Shown here piece by piece: positions 42,996-52,605 of a stretch of DNA of 64,000 nt. Under the pieces are notes generated by a model, which saw only the letters and a list, made by a program, of their open reading frames with translations, was not told where the DNA came from and made no database searches. The stretch covers positions 930,001 to 994,000 of the forward strand of contig NZ_LT906446.1 in the NCBI RefSeq assembly GCF_900187035.1. Direction: 5' to 3'. The position numbers were made by a program, and so were the translations under genes. This DNA is from Megamonas hypermegale (GTDB lineage Bacteria > Bacillota > Negativicutes > Selenomonadales > Selenomonadaceae). Each line of letters starts with the position of its first letter. Position 1 is the stretch's first letter.

Positions 42996-44420
42996 ATGGC
43001 TAAAAGAAAAACTCTTTACGTTTGTCAAGAATGTGGTTATAGTGTGCCAAAATGGCTGGGCAAATGTCCCGGCTGTGGCAAATGGAATACACTTGTAGAG
43101 GAACTGGAAGAACCCAGTTCCTTTACTAATATAAACCGCAATTTCAGTTTAAATACAAATAAGACAAACTCTATCCCAAAACCGATAAAAACAATTGAAA
43201 CAGAAGATTTACCTAGATTTTCCGCAGGCTCACCTGAAATGAACCGCGTATTAGGTGGTGGCATAATACCTGGCTCATTAGTGCTGATGGTAGGTGACCC
43301 TGGCGTTGGTAAATCAAGTTTGAATTTACGCATATGTGCATATGTAGCTAAAAAACACAAAGTTTTATACGTAACGGGCGAAGAAAGTTCCCGCCAAATT
43401 CGCATGCGCGCTGACCGCTTAAACGCATTAGATGACAATTTATATGTACTAAGTGAAACGGATTTAGAGCGCATTGAACGCCATGTATTAGAGCAAAAAC
43501 CTGATTTACTCGTCATCGATTCCATTCAGACTATTTTTCGCCCCGACATTCAAAGTGCGCCTGGCAGTGTAAGCCAAGTCCGCGAATGTTCCGTCAATCT
43601 TTTGCGCATTGCCAAGCAAAATAATATAGCCATTTTTATAATTGGTCATGTTACAAAAGACGGTACACTCGCTGGTCCGCGTGTACTAGAACATATCGTC
43701 GATACAGTATTGTATTTCGAAGGTGAACGCAATGCTGAATACCGCGTTTTGCGCGCTGTAAAAAATCGTTTTGGCAATACAAATGAAATCGGCATTTTTG
43801 AAATGCGCGAAAATGGATTAGTTGATGTTCCCGATGCTTCAAAAATGTTTTTATCCGAACAAAATGATAACACTTCGGGAACTGTCATAATTCCTGCATT
43901 AGAAGGAACGCGTCCACTACTTGTAGAAATTCAAGCTCTTGTGGCACCAACGCCTTATGTTCCACCGCGCAGAACGTCTGACTCTATCGATATAAAAAAA
44001 ATACAATTATTATTAGCTGTATTAGAAAAACGTGTTCATTTAAATATCGGCAGTTGTGATGTCTACGTTAAAGTGGCTGGTGGCATAAAAATAGATGACC
44101 CTGCTGTCGACCTCGCGCTATGCTGTGCCATGGCATCGAGTTTTCGCAACCAAAATATCAAACCACAAACCATTATTTTCGGTGAAGTGGGACTGGCTGG
44201 TGAAGTACGTTCTGTAAGCCAACCAGATATCAGAGTACGCGAAGCCATTCGCATGGGATTTACAAATATCATCTTGCCTGCTAAAAATTTAGACCGCCTA
44301 GAACATTCCTCTTCCAATGTACAAATTCATGGCGTTCGCTATTTAAGTGAAGCTTTAAAAATCGCATTTAATTTAGAGGTGTTTTATAATGAATACGATA
44401 ATTCACCTCATAAAAAATAA
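42996..44420 (+). CDS. radA: DNA repair protein RadA (Sms), 474 aa
   Basis: A RecA-like ATPase that aids branch migration in recombination. N-terminal zinc finger CQECGYSVPKWLGKCPGCGKW (9-30), Walker A GDPGVGKS at 100-107, the RadA-specific KNRFG at 256-260, and a C-terminal Lon-protease-like domain with no active serine expected. Length is usual. The last 32 bases overlap the GNAT gene. Confidence 0.97.
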   Translation: MAKRKTLYVCQECGYSVPKWLGKCPGCGKWNTLVEELEEPSSFTNINRNFSLNTNKTNSIPKPIKTIETEDLPRFSAGSPEMNRVLGGGIIPGSLVLMVGDPGVGKSSLNLRICAYVAKKHKVLYVTGEESSRQIRMRADRLNALDDNLYVLSETDLERIERHVLEQKPDLLVIDSIQTIFRPDIQSAPGSVSQVRECSVNLLRIAKQNNIAIFIIGHVTKDGTLAGPRVLEHIVDTVLYFEGERNAEYRVLRAVKNRFGNTNEIGIFEMRENGLVDVPDASKMFLSEQNDNTSGTVIIPALEGTRPLLVEIQALVAPTPYVPPRRTSDSIDIKKIQLLLAVLEKRVHLNIGSCDVYVKVAGGIKIDDPAVDLALCCAMASSFRNQNIKPQTIIFGEVGLAGEVRSVSQPDIRVREAIRMGFTNIILPAKNLDRLEHSSSNVQIHGVRYLSEALKIAFNLEVFYNEYDNSPHKK

Positions 44421-44862
44421 TGAAATTCCATTATTAACAGATTTTTTATATGAAGCTATCTTCATTCCCGATAATCAAACAGCCTTGCCTAGAACGATAA
44501 TTCAAGAACCTACATTGTGGCGTTATATAAATAATTTTGGCAAAGAAAAAGATGATTTTTGCTTAGTTGCTCAAGTCGATAAATATATTGTAGGTGCCAT
44601 TTGGACGCGGTGTATTCAAGGTTTTGGACATATAAATGACGCTACTCCAGAACTTGCCATGTCAATTTATCCCCAGTATCGAAGCAAAGGGATTGGCACT
44701 ACTTTATTAAAAAATTTCTTAGATTTTTTACGACAAAAAAATTACACTCAAATTTCTCTATCAGTTCAAAAGAATAATTATGCTATTAATATGTACAAAA
44801 AAGCTGGTTTTAAAATTGTTTCAGAAGACCAATCTGAATGTATTATGACTTTATTTCTATAA
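44389..44862 (+). CDS. GNAT family N-acetyltransferase, 157 aa
   Basis: The acetyl-CoA site is the QYRSKGIGTTLLKNFLDFLR segment (about 105-122), with LSVQKNNYAINMYKKAGF following, as in RimI-like enzymes. The start codon is inside the radA end with GAGG 9 bases before it. It stands between radA and the PIN/TRAM gene, where Bacillus carries disA. Substrate unknown. Confidence 0.85.
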   Translation: MNTIIHLIKNNEIPLLTDFLYEAIFIPDNQTALPRTIIQEPTLWRYINNFGKEKDDFCLVAQVDKYIVGAIWTRCIQGFGHINDATPELAMSIYPQYRSKGIGTTLLKNFLDFLRQKNYTQISLSVQKNNYAINMYKKAGFKIVSEDQSECIMTLFL

Positions 44863-44964
44863 AAATTATAATTTGATTAGATTTTATCAATCTGCATAGA
44901 CATTTGTTTGTTATTTTAGTACAATAGTTTATATCATCTTAGAAAAGGGGGTTTAAGGACGACA

Positions 44965-46101
44965 GTGTTATTAGATAAAGTATTGAAATTTTTCATCACA
45001 GCATTTGCCGTAGTACTTGGTGCAACTTTATTGGAATTTGCCAGTCCACTTTTGGCTTTTATTATCAGCGCAGAATTCTTACAAATCAATTTGGACATTC
45101 TGGACATGACCATGATGAATGTCATATCTATTGTATTAGGAGGTGCCATTGGTGGAACGATTGGTTTTCTGATATCTCCATATTGCATAAGAAAACTTCG
45201 TCTTTTCTCCATTTGGGTAGAACATCAACTTAGTAAAACGCCAATTCATGATGTAGTTGCTGGTGTATGCGGCTTGGCTATCGGTCTTATTATTGCTAAT
45301 CTTTTAGGCGTTGCTTTTTCCAGAATACCACTTATTGGGCCATACATTCCCATTATTTTTAGTATAGTATTCGGTTATCTAGGTCTTTATATTACTATAA
45401 AAAAACGCAACGATATTATTTCTATATTGCCAAATCGTAATAAAGATACTATTATTAAAGAAACACATAAAGCAGAACACGTTTCATCTGAAAAAAATAA
45501 GAAAAATCTTCCATCTTACAAATTACTTGATACAAGTGTAATCATTGATGGACGAATTGCTGATATATGTAAAACAGGCTTTATTGAAGGAACTCTTTTA
45601 ATTCCAGTATTTGTTTTAGAAGAATTGCAATTTATTGCAGATTCATCTGATTTATTAAAACGTACTAGAGGTCGTCGCGGTCTTGATATCTTAAAGCGAA
45701 TTCAAACAGAATTTGATATGCTTGTAGAAATAGACCATCATGATTATGATGATATTTCCGGCGTTGATTCTAAATTAATTCGTTTAGGACAGGAAATAGG
45801 CGCAAAAATCATCACTAACGATTTTAATTTAAATAAAGTCGCTGACCTCCAAGGCGTGCAAGTTCTCAATATTAATGAACTTGCTAATGCTATAAAACCT
45901 GTGGTCATTCCAGGTGAAACTATGGTAGTTACCATAGTCAAAGATGGTAAAGAACAAGGACAAGGCGTTGCATATTTAGATGATGGTACAATGATTGTTA
46001 TTGAAAACGGACACAAACATCTCAATGAAACATTAGAGGTGGTTGTTACATCTGTGCTTCAAACATCAGCAGGACGCATGATTTTTGCTAAACCAAAATA
46101 A
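44965..46101 (+). CDS. PIN/TRAM domain membrane protein (YacL type), 378 aa
   Basis: GTG start at 44965 after AAGGA. Four membrane helices in 1-140, then a PIN nuclease-like domain (about 180-290; KLLDTSVIIDGRIADICKTG with the first Asp, GRRGLDILKR, and later IITNDFNLNKVADLQG with further acidic residues). A TRAM RNA-binding domain follows (300-378; GETMVVTIVKDGKEQGQGVA). Homologues follow radA/disA in Firmicutes. RNase activity is proposed for the family, unproven here. Confidence 0.9.
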   Translation: MLLDKVLKFFITAFAVVLGATLLEFASPLLAFIISAEFLQINLDILDMTMMNVISIVLGGAIGGTIGFLISPYCIRKLRLFSIWVEHQLSKTPIHDVVAGVCGLAIGLIIANLLGVAFSRIPLIGPYIPIIFSIVFGYLGLYITIKKRNDIISILPNRNKDTIIKETHKAEHVSSEKNKKNLPSYKLLDTSVIIDGRIADICKTGFIEGTLLIPVFVLEELQFIADSSDLLKRTRGRRGLDILKRIQTEFDMLVEIDHHDYDDISGVDSKLIRLGQEIGAKIITNDFNLNKVADLQGVQVLNINELANAIKPVVIPGETMVVTIVKDGKEQGQGVAYLDDGTMIVIENGHKHLNETLEVVVTSVLQTSAGRMIFAKPK

Positions 46102-46111
46102 AACTATGAAA

Positions 46112-46144
46112 ACGCTACGATATATTTCGTAGCGTCTTTTTTTT
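46112..46144 (+). terminator. Intrinsic terminator directly before ispD
   Basis: ACGCTACGA (46112-46120) pairs with TCGTAGCGT (46127-46135), then C and nine T. The T-run ends at the AAGGAG ribosome site of ispD, only 16 bases before the ispD ATG. Confidence 0.85.
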
Positions 46145-46160
46145 AAGGAGTGAATAGATA

Positions 46161-46907
46161 ATGGTATCTGTTATTTTTCCCGCAGCAGGGCATGGTAAAC
46201 GCATGGGGCTCGGCTTTAATAAAATTTTTACCGAACTTTCTGGTAAACCAATACTCATTCAGACTTTATTGACGTTTTCACGTTGCGATTGTGTTGATGA
46301 ACTCATCATCGCTGTTGATGTAAATGAAATGGAAGTCATTCAAAAAGTTTTAAGCAAAATTCCTCGTTTAAAACCATATAAAATAGTAGCAGGTGGCAGC
46401 GAACGACAATATTCTGTATATAACGGTTTAATGGCAGTTAGTCCTGACGCTGATATTGTACTCGTACATGATGCCGCACGTCCACTAATTTCTGAAACAG
46501 TAATTCAAAATGTTGTAAATGAAGTAATGTTGTCCGGTGGTGCTGTATGTGCCGTTCCAGTAAAAGACACAACAGCTGAAATCAATGAAATGGGTTTTAT
46601 TGAAAAAGTACCTGACCGTAATAAATTATGGGCTATCCAAACACCACAAGGATTTAAAAAAGAAATTTTAGTAGAAGCTCATAAAAAAGCCCAAGAAGAC
46701 GATTTTCTCGGCACTGATGAAGCTAGCCTTGTTCGTCGTACTGGTCGTGCTGTAAAACTAGTCATGGGTTCTTATGATAATATTAAAGTTACGACTCCAA
46801 CTGATTTATTGATGGCAGAAATGCTATTTAGTCATAAAACTGCTAAGCATGTCAAGTTTAAGATATCTTCATTATTCAGCGAAATTCTCGGTACAGTTCA
46901 AAAATAA
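46161..46907 (+). CDS. ispD: 2-C-methyl-D-erythritol 4-phosphate cytidylyltransferase, 248 aa
   Basis: MEP-pathway enzyme that joins CTP and MEP. N-terminal nucleotide motif IFPAAGHGKRMGLGFNKIF with the conserved Arg and Lys, then DAARPLISETVI and PVKDTTAEIN; the C-terminal KVTTPTDLLMAEM is typical. The start codon follows a terminator, so expression depends on read-through or an unseen promoter. ispF follows after 88 bases. Confidence 0.96.
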   Translation: MVSVIFPAAGHGKRMGLGFNKIFTELSGKPILIQTLLTFSRCDCVDELIIAVDVNEMEVIQKVLSKIPRLKPYKIVAGGSERQYSVYNGLMAVSPDADIVLVHDAARPLISETVIQNVVNEVMLSGGAVCAVPVKDTTAEINEMGFIEKVPDRNKLWAIQTPQGFKKEILVEAHKKAQEDDFLGTDEASLVRRTGRAVKLVMGSYDNIKVTTPTDLLMAEMLFSHKTAKHVKFKISSLFSEILGTVQK

Positions 46908-46995
46908 AAATTTAATCTAAAATATTAATTATATTATTAGCACTTATTTATACTTTATATTTTTATAGCTTTATAAATATAATAGGAGGTTTTTT

Positions 46996-47475
46996 ATGCG
47001 AGTTGGTATTGGTTATGATGTACACAAATTAGTAGAAAATCGTAAATTAATTTTAGGTGGTGTAGATATTCCTCACGAAAAAGGACTTCTCGGTCATTCT
47101 GATGCTGATGTACTGCTCCATGCAATTTCTGATGCACTGCTTGGCAGCGCAGCCCTTGGTGATATAGGCAAACATTTTCCTGATAGTGATGACCGATATA
47201 AAGGAATTTCCAGCCTTATCTTATTAAAACATGTCGGCGATTTATTAAATGAAAAAAATTATGCAGTAAATAACATTGATGCTACAATCGTTGCACAGCG
47301 ACCAAAATTACTTCCTTATATAGAACAAATGCGCCAAAATGTCGCAACTACTTTAGACATTCCTTTAGAAGATGTCAATATCAAAGCGACTACAGAAGAA
47401 CGTCTTGGCTTTACTGGTTCTGAAGAAGGTATATCATCTTACGCTGTTTGCACTATTAAAAAAATCAGCGAATGA
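46996..47475 (+). CDS. ispF: 2-C-methyl-D-erythritol 2,4-cyclodiphosphate synthase, 159 aa
   Basis: Forms the cyclic diphosphate in the MEP pathway. Zinc ligands are D8, H10 and H42 in GYDVHKL and DVLLHAISD. Further motifs are [10 protein letters not shown] and [18 protein letters not shown] at 46996 with AGGAGG. Length is typical. It is downstream of ispD, the next-but-two step of the pathway. Confidence 0.97.
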   Translation: MRVGIGYDVHKLVENRKLILGGVDIPHEKGLLGHSDADVLLHAISDALLGSAALGDIGKHFPDSDDRYKGISSLILLKHVGDLLNEKNYAVNNIDATIVAQRPKLLPYIEQMRQNVATTLDIPLEDVNIKATTEERLGFTGSEEGISSYAVCTIKKISE

Positions 47476-47556
47476 CTTAACAGCCTTGGTTTTTATGATA
47501 TAATATAATTTGCTAATAAATTATACTGTAATCTCAAATATTTGGAGGTATTATTA

Positions 47557-49038
47557 ATGTCTGAACAAATCAGAGTTAGATTTGCACCAAGCCCTACTGG
47601 CCCATTCCATATTGGTGGTGCTAGAAGTGCATTATTCAACTGGTTATTTGCCAGAAAATATCCTGACGGTAAATTAATCTTACGTATCGAAGATACAGAT
47701 AGAGTACGTTCCACAAAAGAGTCTGAAGAAAATATCAAAGCTGCTTTAAAATGGCTTGGTATTACTTGGGACGAAGGAATTGATATCGGCGGTGAATACG
47801 GTCCATATCGCCAGACAGAACGTTTGGATATCTATAAAAAATTCACAGATAAACTCTTAGCTGAAGGCAAAGCATATTATTGCTATTGCACAGAAGAAGA
47901 AATCGAAGCTGAACGCCAAAAATTACGCGCAGAAAATAAAATGCCAATCTATGGTGGTCATTGCCGTAACCTTACACCAGAACAAATCGAAAAATACAAA
48001 GCTGAAGGCAGAAAACCTGTTATCCGTTTCCGCACTCCAGCTGACCAAAGCGTAAACTTCGATGATATGGTTCGTGGTAAAATGAGTTTTGACTCCAACG
48101 GTATTGGTGATTTCGTAATCGTAAAAGCTGATGGCATTCCTGTTTATAACTATGCTGTTGTCATCGATGATGCTTTAATGCACATTACTCATGTAATCCG
48201 TGCAGAAGAACATCTTTCCAATACACCACGCCAAGTTGTATTATATGAAGCACTCGGTTTCCCTGTGCCTAAATTCGGTCATATTTCCCTCATCTTAGGT
48301 AAAGACCATACAAAAATGAGTAAACGCCATGGCGCAACTTCCGTTGAACAATATAAAAACCTCGGTTATTTGCCAGAAGCAATCGTAAACTTCTTAGCAT
48401 TACTCGGCTGGGCACCACAGAGCGAACAGGAAATCTTTACTATTGATGAATTAATTAAAGAATTCTCCATGGACCATGTAGCTAAAAATCCAGCAGTATT
48501 CGATATCGATAAATTAAACTGGATTAATGCTCAATACATGAAGAAACTTCCTGCTGAAAAAATCACTGAAATGGCTATTCCTCATTTAATCGAAAAAGGC
48601 TATATTTCAGAATCTCCAACAGGTGAAGAACTCGATAGATTAAATCGCTTCACTCAAGTTATTCGTGACCATTTAAGCTTTGCTGCTCAATATACAGATT
48701 TTGCAGACCTTTATTATAAAGATGATTTCTCTGTTGATAGCGAAGACTGCCAAACTGTATTAAAAGAAGAAACTGCTAATGAAGTTATTTCTTTATTCAA
48801 AGAAAAACTTTCCAGCATAGAAGAATTTACAGCAGAAAATATTCAGCCATTATTTAAACAAATCATGAAACAGTTTAAAGCTGAAAAAGGCATTAAAATC
48901 GGCGGTAAATCCGTATATATGCCAATTCGCGTTGCTTTAACTGGACAAATGCACGGCCCTGACCTTGCTGGTCTTGTAGAAGTTTTAGGCTATGACCGCG
49001 CTGTAAAACGTATTGAACAAACATTACAACATATGTAA
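47557..49038 (+). CDS. gltX: Glutamyl-tRNA synthetase, 493 aa
   Basis: Class I synthetase with PSPTGPFHIGGARSALFNW (HIGH box) near the start and HTKMSKRHGATS (KMSKR box) near 252. A CYCTEEEIEAERQ segment and a C-terminal anticodon-binding domain are intact. Start ATG 47557 with GGAGG 8 bases upstream; the frame is open 5 codons further up. Whether it is discriminating for Glu or also charges tRNA-Gln cannot be told from sequence alone. No T-box leader was seen. Confidence 0.97.
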   Translation: MSEQIRVRFAPSPTGPFHIGGARSALFNWLFARKYPDGKLILRIEDTDRVRSTKESEENIKAALKWLGITWDEGIDIGGEYGPYRQTERLDIYKKFTDKLLAEGKAYYCYCTEEEIEAERQKLRAENKMPIYGGHCRNLTPEQIEKYKAEGRKPVIRFRTPADQSVNFDDMVRGKMSFDSNGIGDFVIVKADGIPVYNYAVVIDDALMHITHVIRAEEHLSNTPRQVVLYEALGFPVPKFGHISLILGKDHTKMSKRHGATSVEQYKNLGYLPEAIVNFLALLGWAPQSEQEIFTIDELIKEFSMDHVAKNPAVFDIDKLNWINAQYMKKLPAEKITEMAIPHLIEKGYISESPTGEELDRLNRFTQVIRDHLSFAAQYTDFADLYYKDDFSVDSEDCQTVLKEETANEVISLFKEKLSSIEEFTAENIQPLFKQIMKQFKAEKGIKIGGKSVYMPIRVALTGQMHGPDLAGLVEVLGYDRAVKRIEQTLQHM

Positions 49039-49058
49039 TAATATAATAAAATCAAAAT

Positions 49059-49080
49059 AACCCAGCTTCAATGCTGGGTT
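49059..49080 (+). other. Hairpin between gltX and cysE
   Basis: AACCCAGC (49059-49066) pairs with GCTGGGTT (49073-49080) over six bases. No U-run follows, so it is a weak stop or a processing/attenuation hairpin. Confidence 0.5.
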
Positions 49081-49102
49081 ATACATTATAGGCGGTGATG
49101 AT

Positions 49103-49822
49103 TTGAGTTTTATATCGACTTTAAAAAAAGACATTCGTGTTGTTTTTGAACGTGACCCAGCAGCAAAAAATATCATTGAGGTATTACTGTGTTATCCTGG
49201 TCTTCATGCCATTTGGTTTTATCGTTTATCTCACTATTTTTACTGCAAAAAATGGGTAGTGTTACCGCGACTTATTTCTCATTTAGCCCGTTTCTTAACA
49301 GGCATTGAAATTCACCCTGGCGCACAAATAGGGCCTGGACTATTTATTGACCATGGTTCCGGTATCGTCATCGGTGAAACAACTATAATTGGCAAAAATG
49401 TTACCTTATATCAAGGCGTAACATTAGGTGGTACAGGCAAAGAAAAAGGCAAACGCCACCCAACTATCGGAAATAATGTCGTTGTAGCTTGTGGAGCTAA
49501 GGTTTTAGGCTCATTTACAGTCGGTGACCATGCCAAAATTGGCGCTGGTTCTGTCGTTGTAAAACCAGTCCCTGCCTATGCTACTGTTGTCGGCATTCCA
49601 GGACGTGTCATTCTAATCAAAGGCAAAAAACAAGAACAAGTACGCGATATTTCACCTAAAATGCGTGAATTAGCGGAAGAACTTGATGTCGACTTATCAC
49701 ATGATAAATTGCCAGACCCTGAACTTGATATGATTAAATCCCTATCACAACGCATTTCCGATTTACAGACACAATTGGATAACGTAAAAAAAGAATTGGA
49801 GGCTTCCAAGAAAAATGCTTAA
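49103..49822 (+). CDS. cysE: Serine O-acetyltransferase, 239 aa
   Basis: Makes O-acetylserine for cysteine synthesis. A helical N-terminal part and a left-handed beta-helix of hexapeptide repeats (about 70-165): [20 protein letters not shown] with the catalytic His, [19 protein letters not shown] with the CysE loop, and AGSVV. TTG start at 49103 with GGCGG 7 bases upstream; no ATG option fits. C-terminal coiled tail to 239. It overlaps cysS by 8 bases. Confidence 0.95.
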   Translation: MSFISTLKKDIRVVFERDPAAKNIIEVLLCYPGLHAIWFYRLSHYFYCKKWVVLPRLISHLARFLTGIEIHPGAQIGPGLFIDHGSGIVIGETTIIGKNVTLYQGVTLGGTGKEKGKRHPTIGNNVVVACGAKVLGSFTVGDHAKIGAGSVVVKPVPAYATVVGIPGRVILIKGKKQEQVRDISPKMRELAEELDVDLSHDKLPDPELDMIKSLSQRISDLQTQLDNVKKELEASKKNA

Positions 49823-51242
49823 AGTATATAATACCCTCACGAAACAAAAAGAAGAATTTAAACCACTAGTACCAGGACAAGTAAGCATCTATGTATGCGG
49901 TGTAACACCATACAATCATCCTCATATTGGCAATGCTCGTCCATTCGTTACTTGGGATGTTATTAAACGTTACTTCCGTCATCTTGGCTATAAAGTAAAA
50001 CACATTCAAAACTTTACTGATGTAGATGATAAAATTATTCGCACTGCTAATGAACATGGTGTGCAATGGAGCGATGTTTCCGATAAATACATCAAATCTT
50101 ATTTTGAAGTAATGGATAAACTCAACGTTCAACATGCAGATGTTTACCCAAGAGTTTCCCAGACTATGCCTGAAATCATCGATATGATTAAAGTTCTTGT
50201 AGAAAAAGGCTATGCTTATGAATTAGATGGTGACGTTTATTACAGCGTAGAAAAATTCAAAGGCTATGGCAAATTAAGCGGTCGTAAATTAGAAGATATG
50301 ATGGCTGGTGCTCGCATCGAAGTAAACGAACGCAAACACAATCCAATGGACTTTGCACTTTGGAAAGCTGCAAAACCAGGTGAACCATTCTGGGAAAGCC
50401 CTTGGGGCAAAGGCCGTCCAGGTTGGCATATCGAATGCTCCACTATGTCTTTAAAATATCTTGGCAAAACTTTTGATTTCCATGGTGGTGGTAGCGATTT
50501 AATCTTCCCACATCATGAAAATGAAATTGCTCAATCTCAAGCTTATTGCGGTGATGAAAATAGCTTTGCTCGTTATTGGTTACACAATGGATTTATCACA
50601 ATCAATCAAGAAAAAATGAGTAAATCCCTCGGCAATTTCTTCACTGTAAAAGAAATTCTCGATAAATATCCAGCAGAAGTATTGCGCTTCTTCATCGTTT
50701 CCACACATTATCGCAGCCCACTCGATTTCAGCGATGCTCGCCTTGATGAAGCAGCGTCTAGCCTTGCTCGTTTAAAAAATGCTCTCGATAATCTCAAAGA
50801 ATTAGCAAAATTACCAGCTGATAATAATAATTCTGGTGCAAATTTAGCGCAAAAAGCAGATGAAGCTAAAAAAGGTTTCTATGAAGCAATGGATGATGAT
50901 TTCAATACTGCTCTTGCTATTGCTAATATGTTTGATTTAGCAAAAGAAATCAATATCTATTACAATGAAGTAACATCTGGCAAAGTAGCTTGCGATAAAA
51001 ATGCTGTAGATACGGCACTCGCTGTATTTGAAGAAATGGCTGATATCATCGGTATTTTAGCTGATAACAATGCTGCTGTTGATAATGCACTCGTTGATAA
51101 TTTAATGAATCTCATCATTTCCATTCGCCAAGATGCTCGCAAAAATAAAAATTGGGCAGTAGCTGATAAAATTCGTGATGAATTAAAAGCTATCGGCATT
51201 ACATTAGAAGATTCTCCTACAGGTGTTCGCTGGAAAAAATAA
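49815..51242 (+). CDS. cysS: Cysteinyl-tRNA synthetase, 475 aa
   Basis: Class I synthetase. HIGH box [13 protein letters not shown] (with zinc Cys of YVCGVTPY just before), zinc ligands in HIECSTMS and [13 protein letters not shown] box [10 protein letters not shown] near 270. Start overlaps cysE by 8 bases and the stop shares one base with mrnC. The clustering with cysE links cysteine supply to its charging. Confidence 0.97.
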   Translation: MLKVYNTLTKQKEEFKPLVPGQVSIYVCGVTPYNHPHIGNARPFVTWDVIKRYFRHLGYKVKHIQNFTDVDDKIIRTANEHGVQWSDVSDKYIKSYFEVMDKLNVQHADVYPRVSQTMPEIIDMIKVLVEKGYAYELDGDVYYSVEKFKGYGKLSGRKLEDMMAGARIEVNERKHNPMDFALWKAAKPGEPFWESPWGKGRPGWHIECSTMSLKYLGKTFDFHGGGSDLIFPHHENEIAQSQAYCGDENSFARYWLHNGFITINQEKMSKSLGNFFTVKEILDKYPAEVLRFFIVSTHYRSPLDFSDARLDEAASSLARLKNALDNLKELAKLPADNNNSGANLAQKADEAKKGFYEAMDDDFNTALAIANMFDLAKEINIYYNEVTSGKVACDKNAVDTALAVFEEMADIIGILADNNAAVDNALVDNLMNLIISIRQDARKNKNWAVADKIRDELKAIGITLEDSPTGVRWKK

Positions 51243-51730
51243 TGAAATTTCAACAATACCAAAATCTGAAAAAAAATCTATTTCCTTTTAATGAACAAAA
51301 CGTATTAAATGACCGCTACAAAAAAGAAGATATTAATCCAAGACAATTAAATCCACTAGTACTTGCCTATGTAGGTGATGCTTATTACCATTTGTACATT
51401 CGCACTCGCCTATTAAACTTTGAACAAGCACATGTTCATTTGCTCAATGATTTTAGCATGCAAATAGTATCTGCCACTTTTCAAGTACAAGCGTATGAAG
51501 CGATTAAAGATGAATTGACTGAAACTGAAAGTTATATCTTTAAGCGCGGAAAAAATGCTAAATCTCATGCTCCACGCGTTGCCTCTGTGCATGATTACCA
51601 TATCAGCACAGGTTTTGAAGCAATTTTAGGGTATTTGTATTTGAACAATGAACAAAATCGTTTGGATTTTTTATGTGAACGCTCTTTTCTTCAAGTAGCA
51701 AAAAATATGTATCAAGCTCATCAACAATAG
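51242..51730 (+). CDS. mrnC: Mini-ribonuclease III, 162 aa
   Basis: An RNase III catalytic domain without an RNA-binding domain; in Bacillus it matures 23S rRNA. The active-site helix LNPLVLAYVGDAYYHLYIRT has the catalytic Asp; a second acidic cluster is HDYHISTGFEAILGYLYL. The ATG shares an A with the cysS stop. Ends the long operon at a strong terminator. Confidence 0.94.
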   Translation: MKFQQYQNLKKNLFPFNEQNVLNDRYKKEDINPRQLNPLVLAYVGDAYYHLYIRTRLLNFEQAHVHLLNDFSMQIVSATFQVQAYEAIKDELTETESYIFKRGKNAKSHAPRVASVHDYHISTGFEAILGYLYLNNEQNRLDFLCERSFLQVAKNMYQAHQQ

Positions 51731-51744
51731 ATTAACGCAATTAA

Positions 51745-51788
51745 AAAATAGCTGCCAATCTCTTTAAAATTGACAGCTATTTTTTTTT
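51745..51788 (+). terminator. Terminator of the cysS-mrnC operon
   Basis: AAAATAGCTG (51745-51754) pairs with CAGCTATTTT (from 51774), then more T. An inner CAAT/ATTG extends the stem. The -35 box of the tRNA promoter lies in its 3' half. Confidence 0.85.
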
Positions 51789-51798
51789 ATAATATAAT
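51770..51798 (+). promoter_or_regulatory. Consensus promoter of tRNA-Arg(CCG), inside the mrnC terminator
   Basis: TTGACA (51770-51775), 17-base spacer, TATAAT (51793-51798). The start would be near 51805, leaving a leader of about 8 bases before the tRNA. Confidence 0.85.
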
Positions 51799-51812
51799 TA
51801 ACTCTGTTGTAT

Positions 51813-51887
51813 GCGCCCATAGTCTAGTGGATAAAACGTTGGCCTCCGGAGCCGAAAACGCAGGTTCGATTCCTGTTGGGCGCACCA
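51813..51887 (+). tRNA. tRNA-Arg (anticodon CCG)
   Basis: 75 bases: acceptor GCGCCCA/TGGGCGC, anticodon loop CTCCGGA (CCG reads CGG), T-arm GGTTCGATTCC, encoded CCA at 51885-51887. The D-loop is short. Confidence 0.96.
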
Positions 51888-51936
51888 AGGATTTTAGCCA
51901 ATATTTGCTTTCTCTGACAAGTTATTAATATAAAAT

Positions 51937-51979
51937 AAAAGCTGTAACAGTAAGTTTTTACTTAATTGTTACAGCTTTT
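51937..51979. terminator. Bidirectional terminator of tRNA-Arg(CCG) and lepB
   Basis: AAAAGCTGTAACA (51937-51949) pairs with TGTTACAGCTTTT (51967-51979), with a further AGTAAG/CTTA inner stem. Confidence 0.85.
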
Positions 51980-51983
51980 ATTA

Positions 51984-52520
51984 TTATGGTAACGTTCTTA
52001 TTTTATCAAGTGGCCAGAATATCAGAATAGCTTTACCTTTAATTAAATCAAATGGAACCATACCTACATCGGCAAAACGACTATCTTCTGAATTATTGCG
52101 GTTATCACCCATTACAAAGATATGTCCTTCTGGAACTGTAGCAAGTGGATAATCTCCTCTAGTCGTGCTTAAAATATACGGTTCATGTTGAAGTTCACCA
52201 TTTACAAACACATGACCATCTTTTATTTCAATTGTATCACCAGGTACAGCGATTACGCGTTTGATAAAATCACGGCTTGGGTCGCTTGGATATTGGAATA
52301 CTAAAATATCACCACGTTCTGGTGCATGAAATTTGTAAATAAATTTATTTACCACGAGTCGTTCTTGATTTTGTAAAGTAGGACGCATTGAAGGGCCATC
52401 TACTAAATACAACTCTACGACAAAATGGCGAATAAATAATGCCAATACAACAGCTATGGCTATAGAAATAGCCCAGTCTTTGATTTCGCTTCCCAACGAT
52501 GACTCTTTTTTATCAGCCAT
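51984..52520 (-). CDS. lepB: Signal peptidase I, 178 aa
   Basis: Cuts signal peptides of exported proteins at the outer face of the inner membrane. One membrane helix (15-33), catalytic S44 in DGPSMRPTL, catalytic K87 in RDFIKRVIAVPGDTIE, and the GDNRNNSEDSRFADVG box. A single-helix, Gram-positive-length form. Its substrates include the many signal-peptide proteins in this window. It is downstream of rplS on the same strand. Confidence 0.96.
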   Translation of the reverse strand: MADKKESSLGSEIKDWAISIAIAVVLALFIRHFVVELYLVDGPSMRPTLQNQERLVVNKFIYKFHAPERGDILVFQYPSDPSRDFIKRVIAVPGDTIEIKDGHVFVNGELQHEPYILSTTRGDYPLATVPEGHIFVMGDNRNNSEDSRFADVGMVPFDLIKGKAILIFWPLDKIRTLP

Positions 52521-52564
52521 GACTAAAATCCTCCTAGACTAAATAAATAACTAGCTATTACAAC

Positions 52565-52596
52565 AAAAGGGACTTACCTTCAAGGCAGTCCCTTTT
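52565..52596 (-). terminator. Terminator of rplS
   Basis: AAAAGGGACT (52565-52574) pairs with AGTCCCTTTT (52587-52596); the T-run on the minus strand is short (TTTTGTTGT), so some read-through into lepB is possible. Confidence 0.7.
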
Positions 52597-52605
52597 ATTA
52601 TATGA

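Noticed and set aside
47476-49102. T-box leaders for gltX or cysE-cysS
   Set aside because: The gaps before gltX and cysE are too short and lack a T-box antiterminator sequence.
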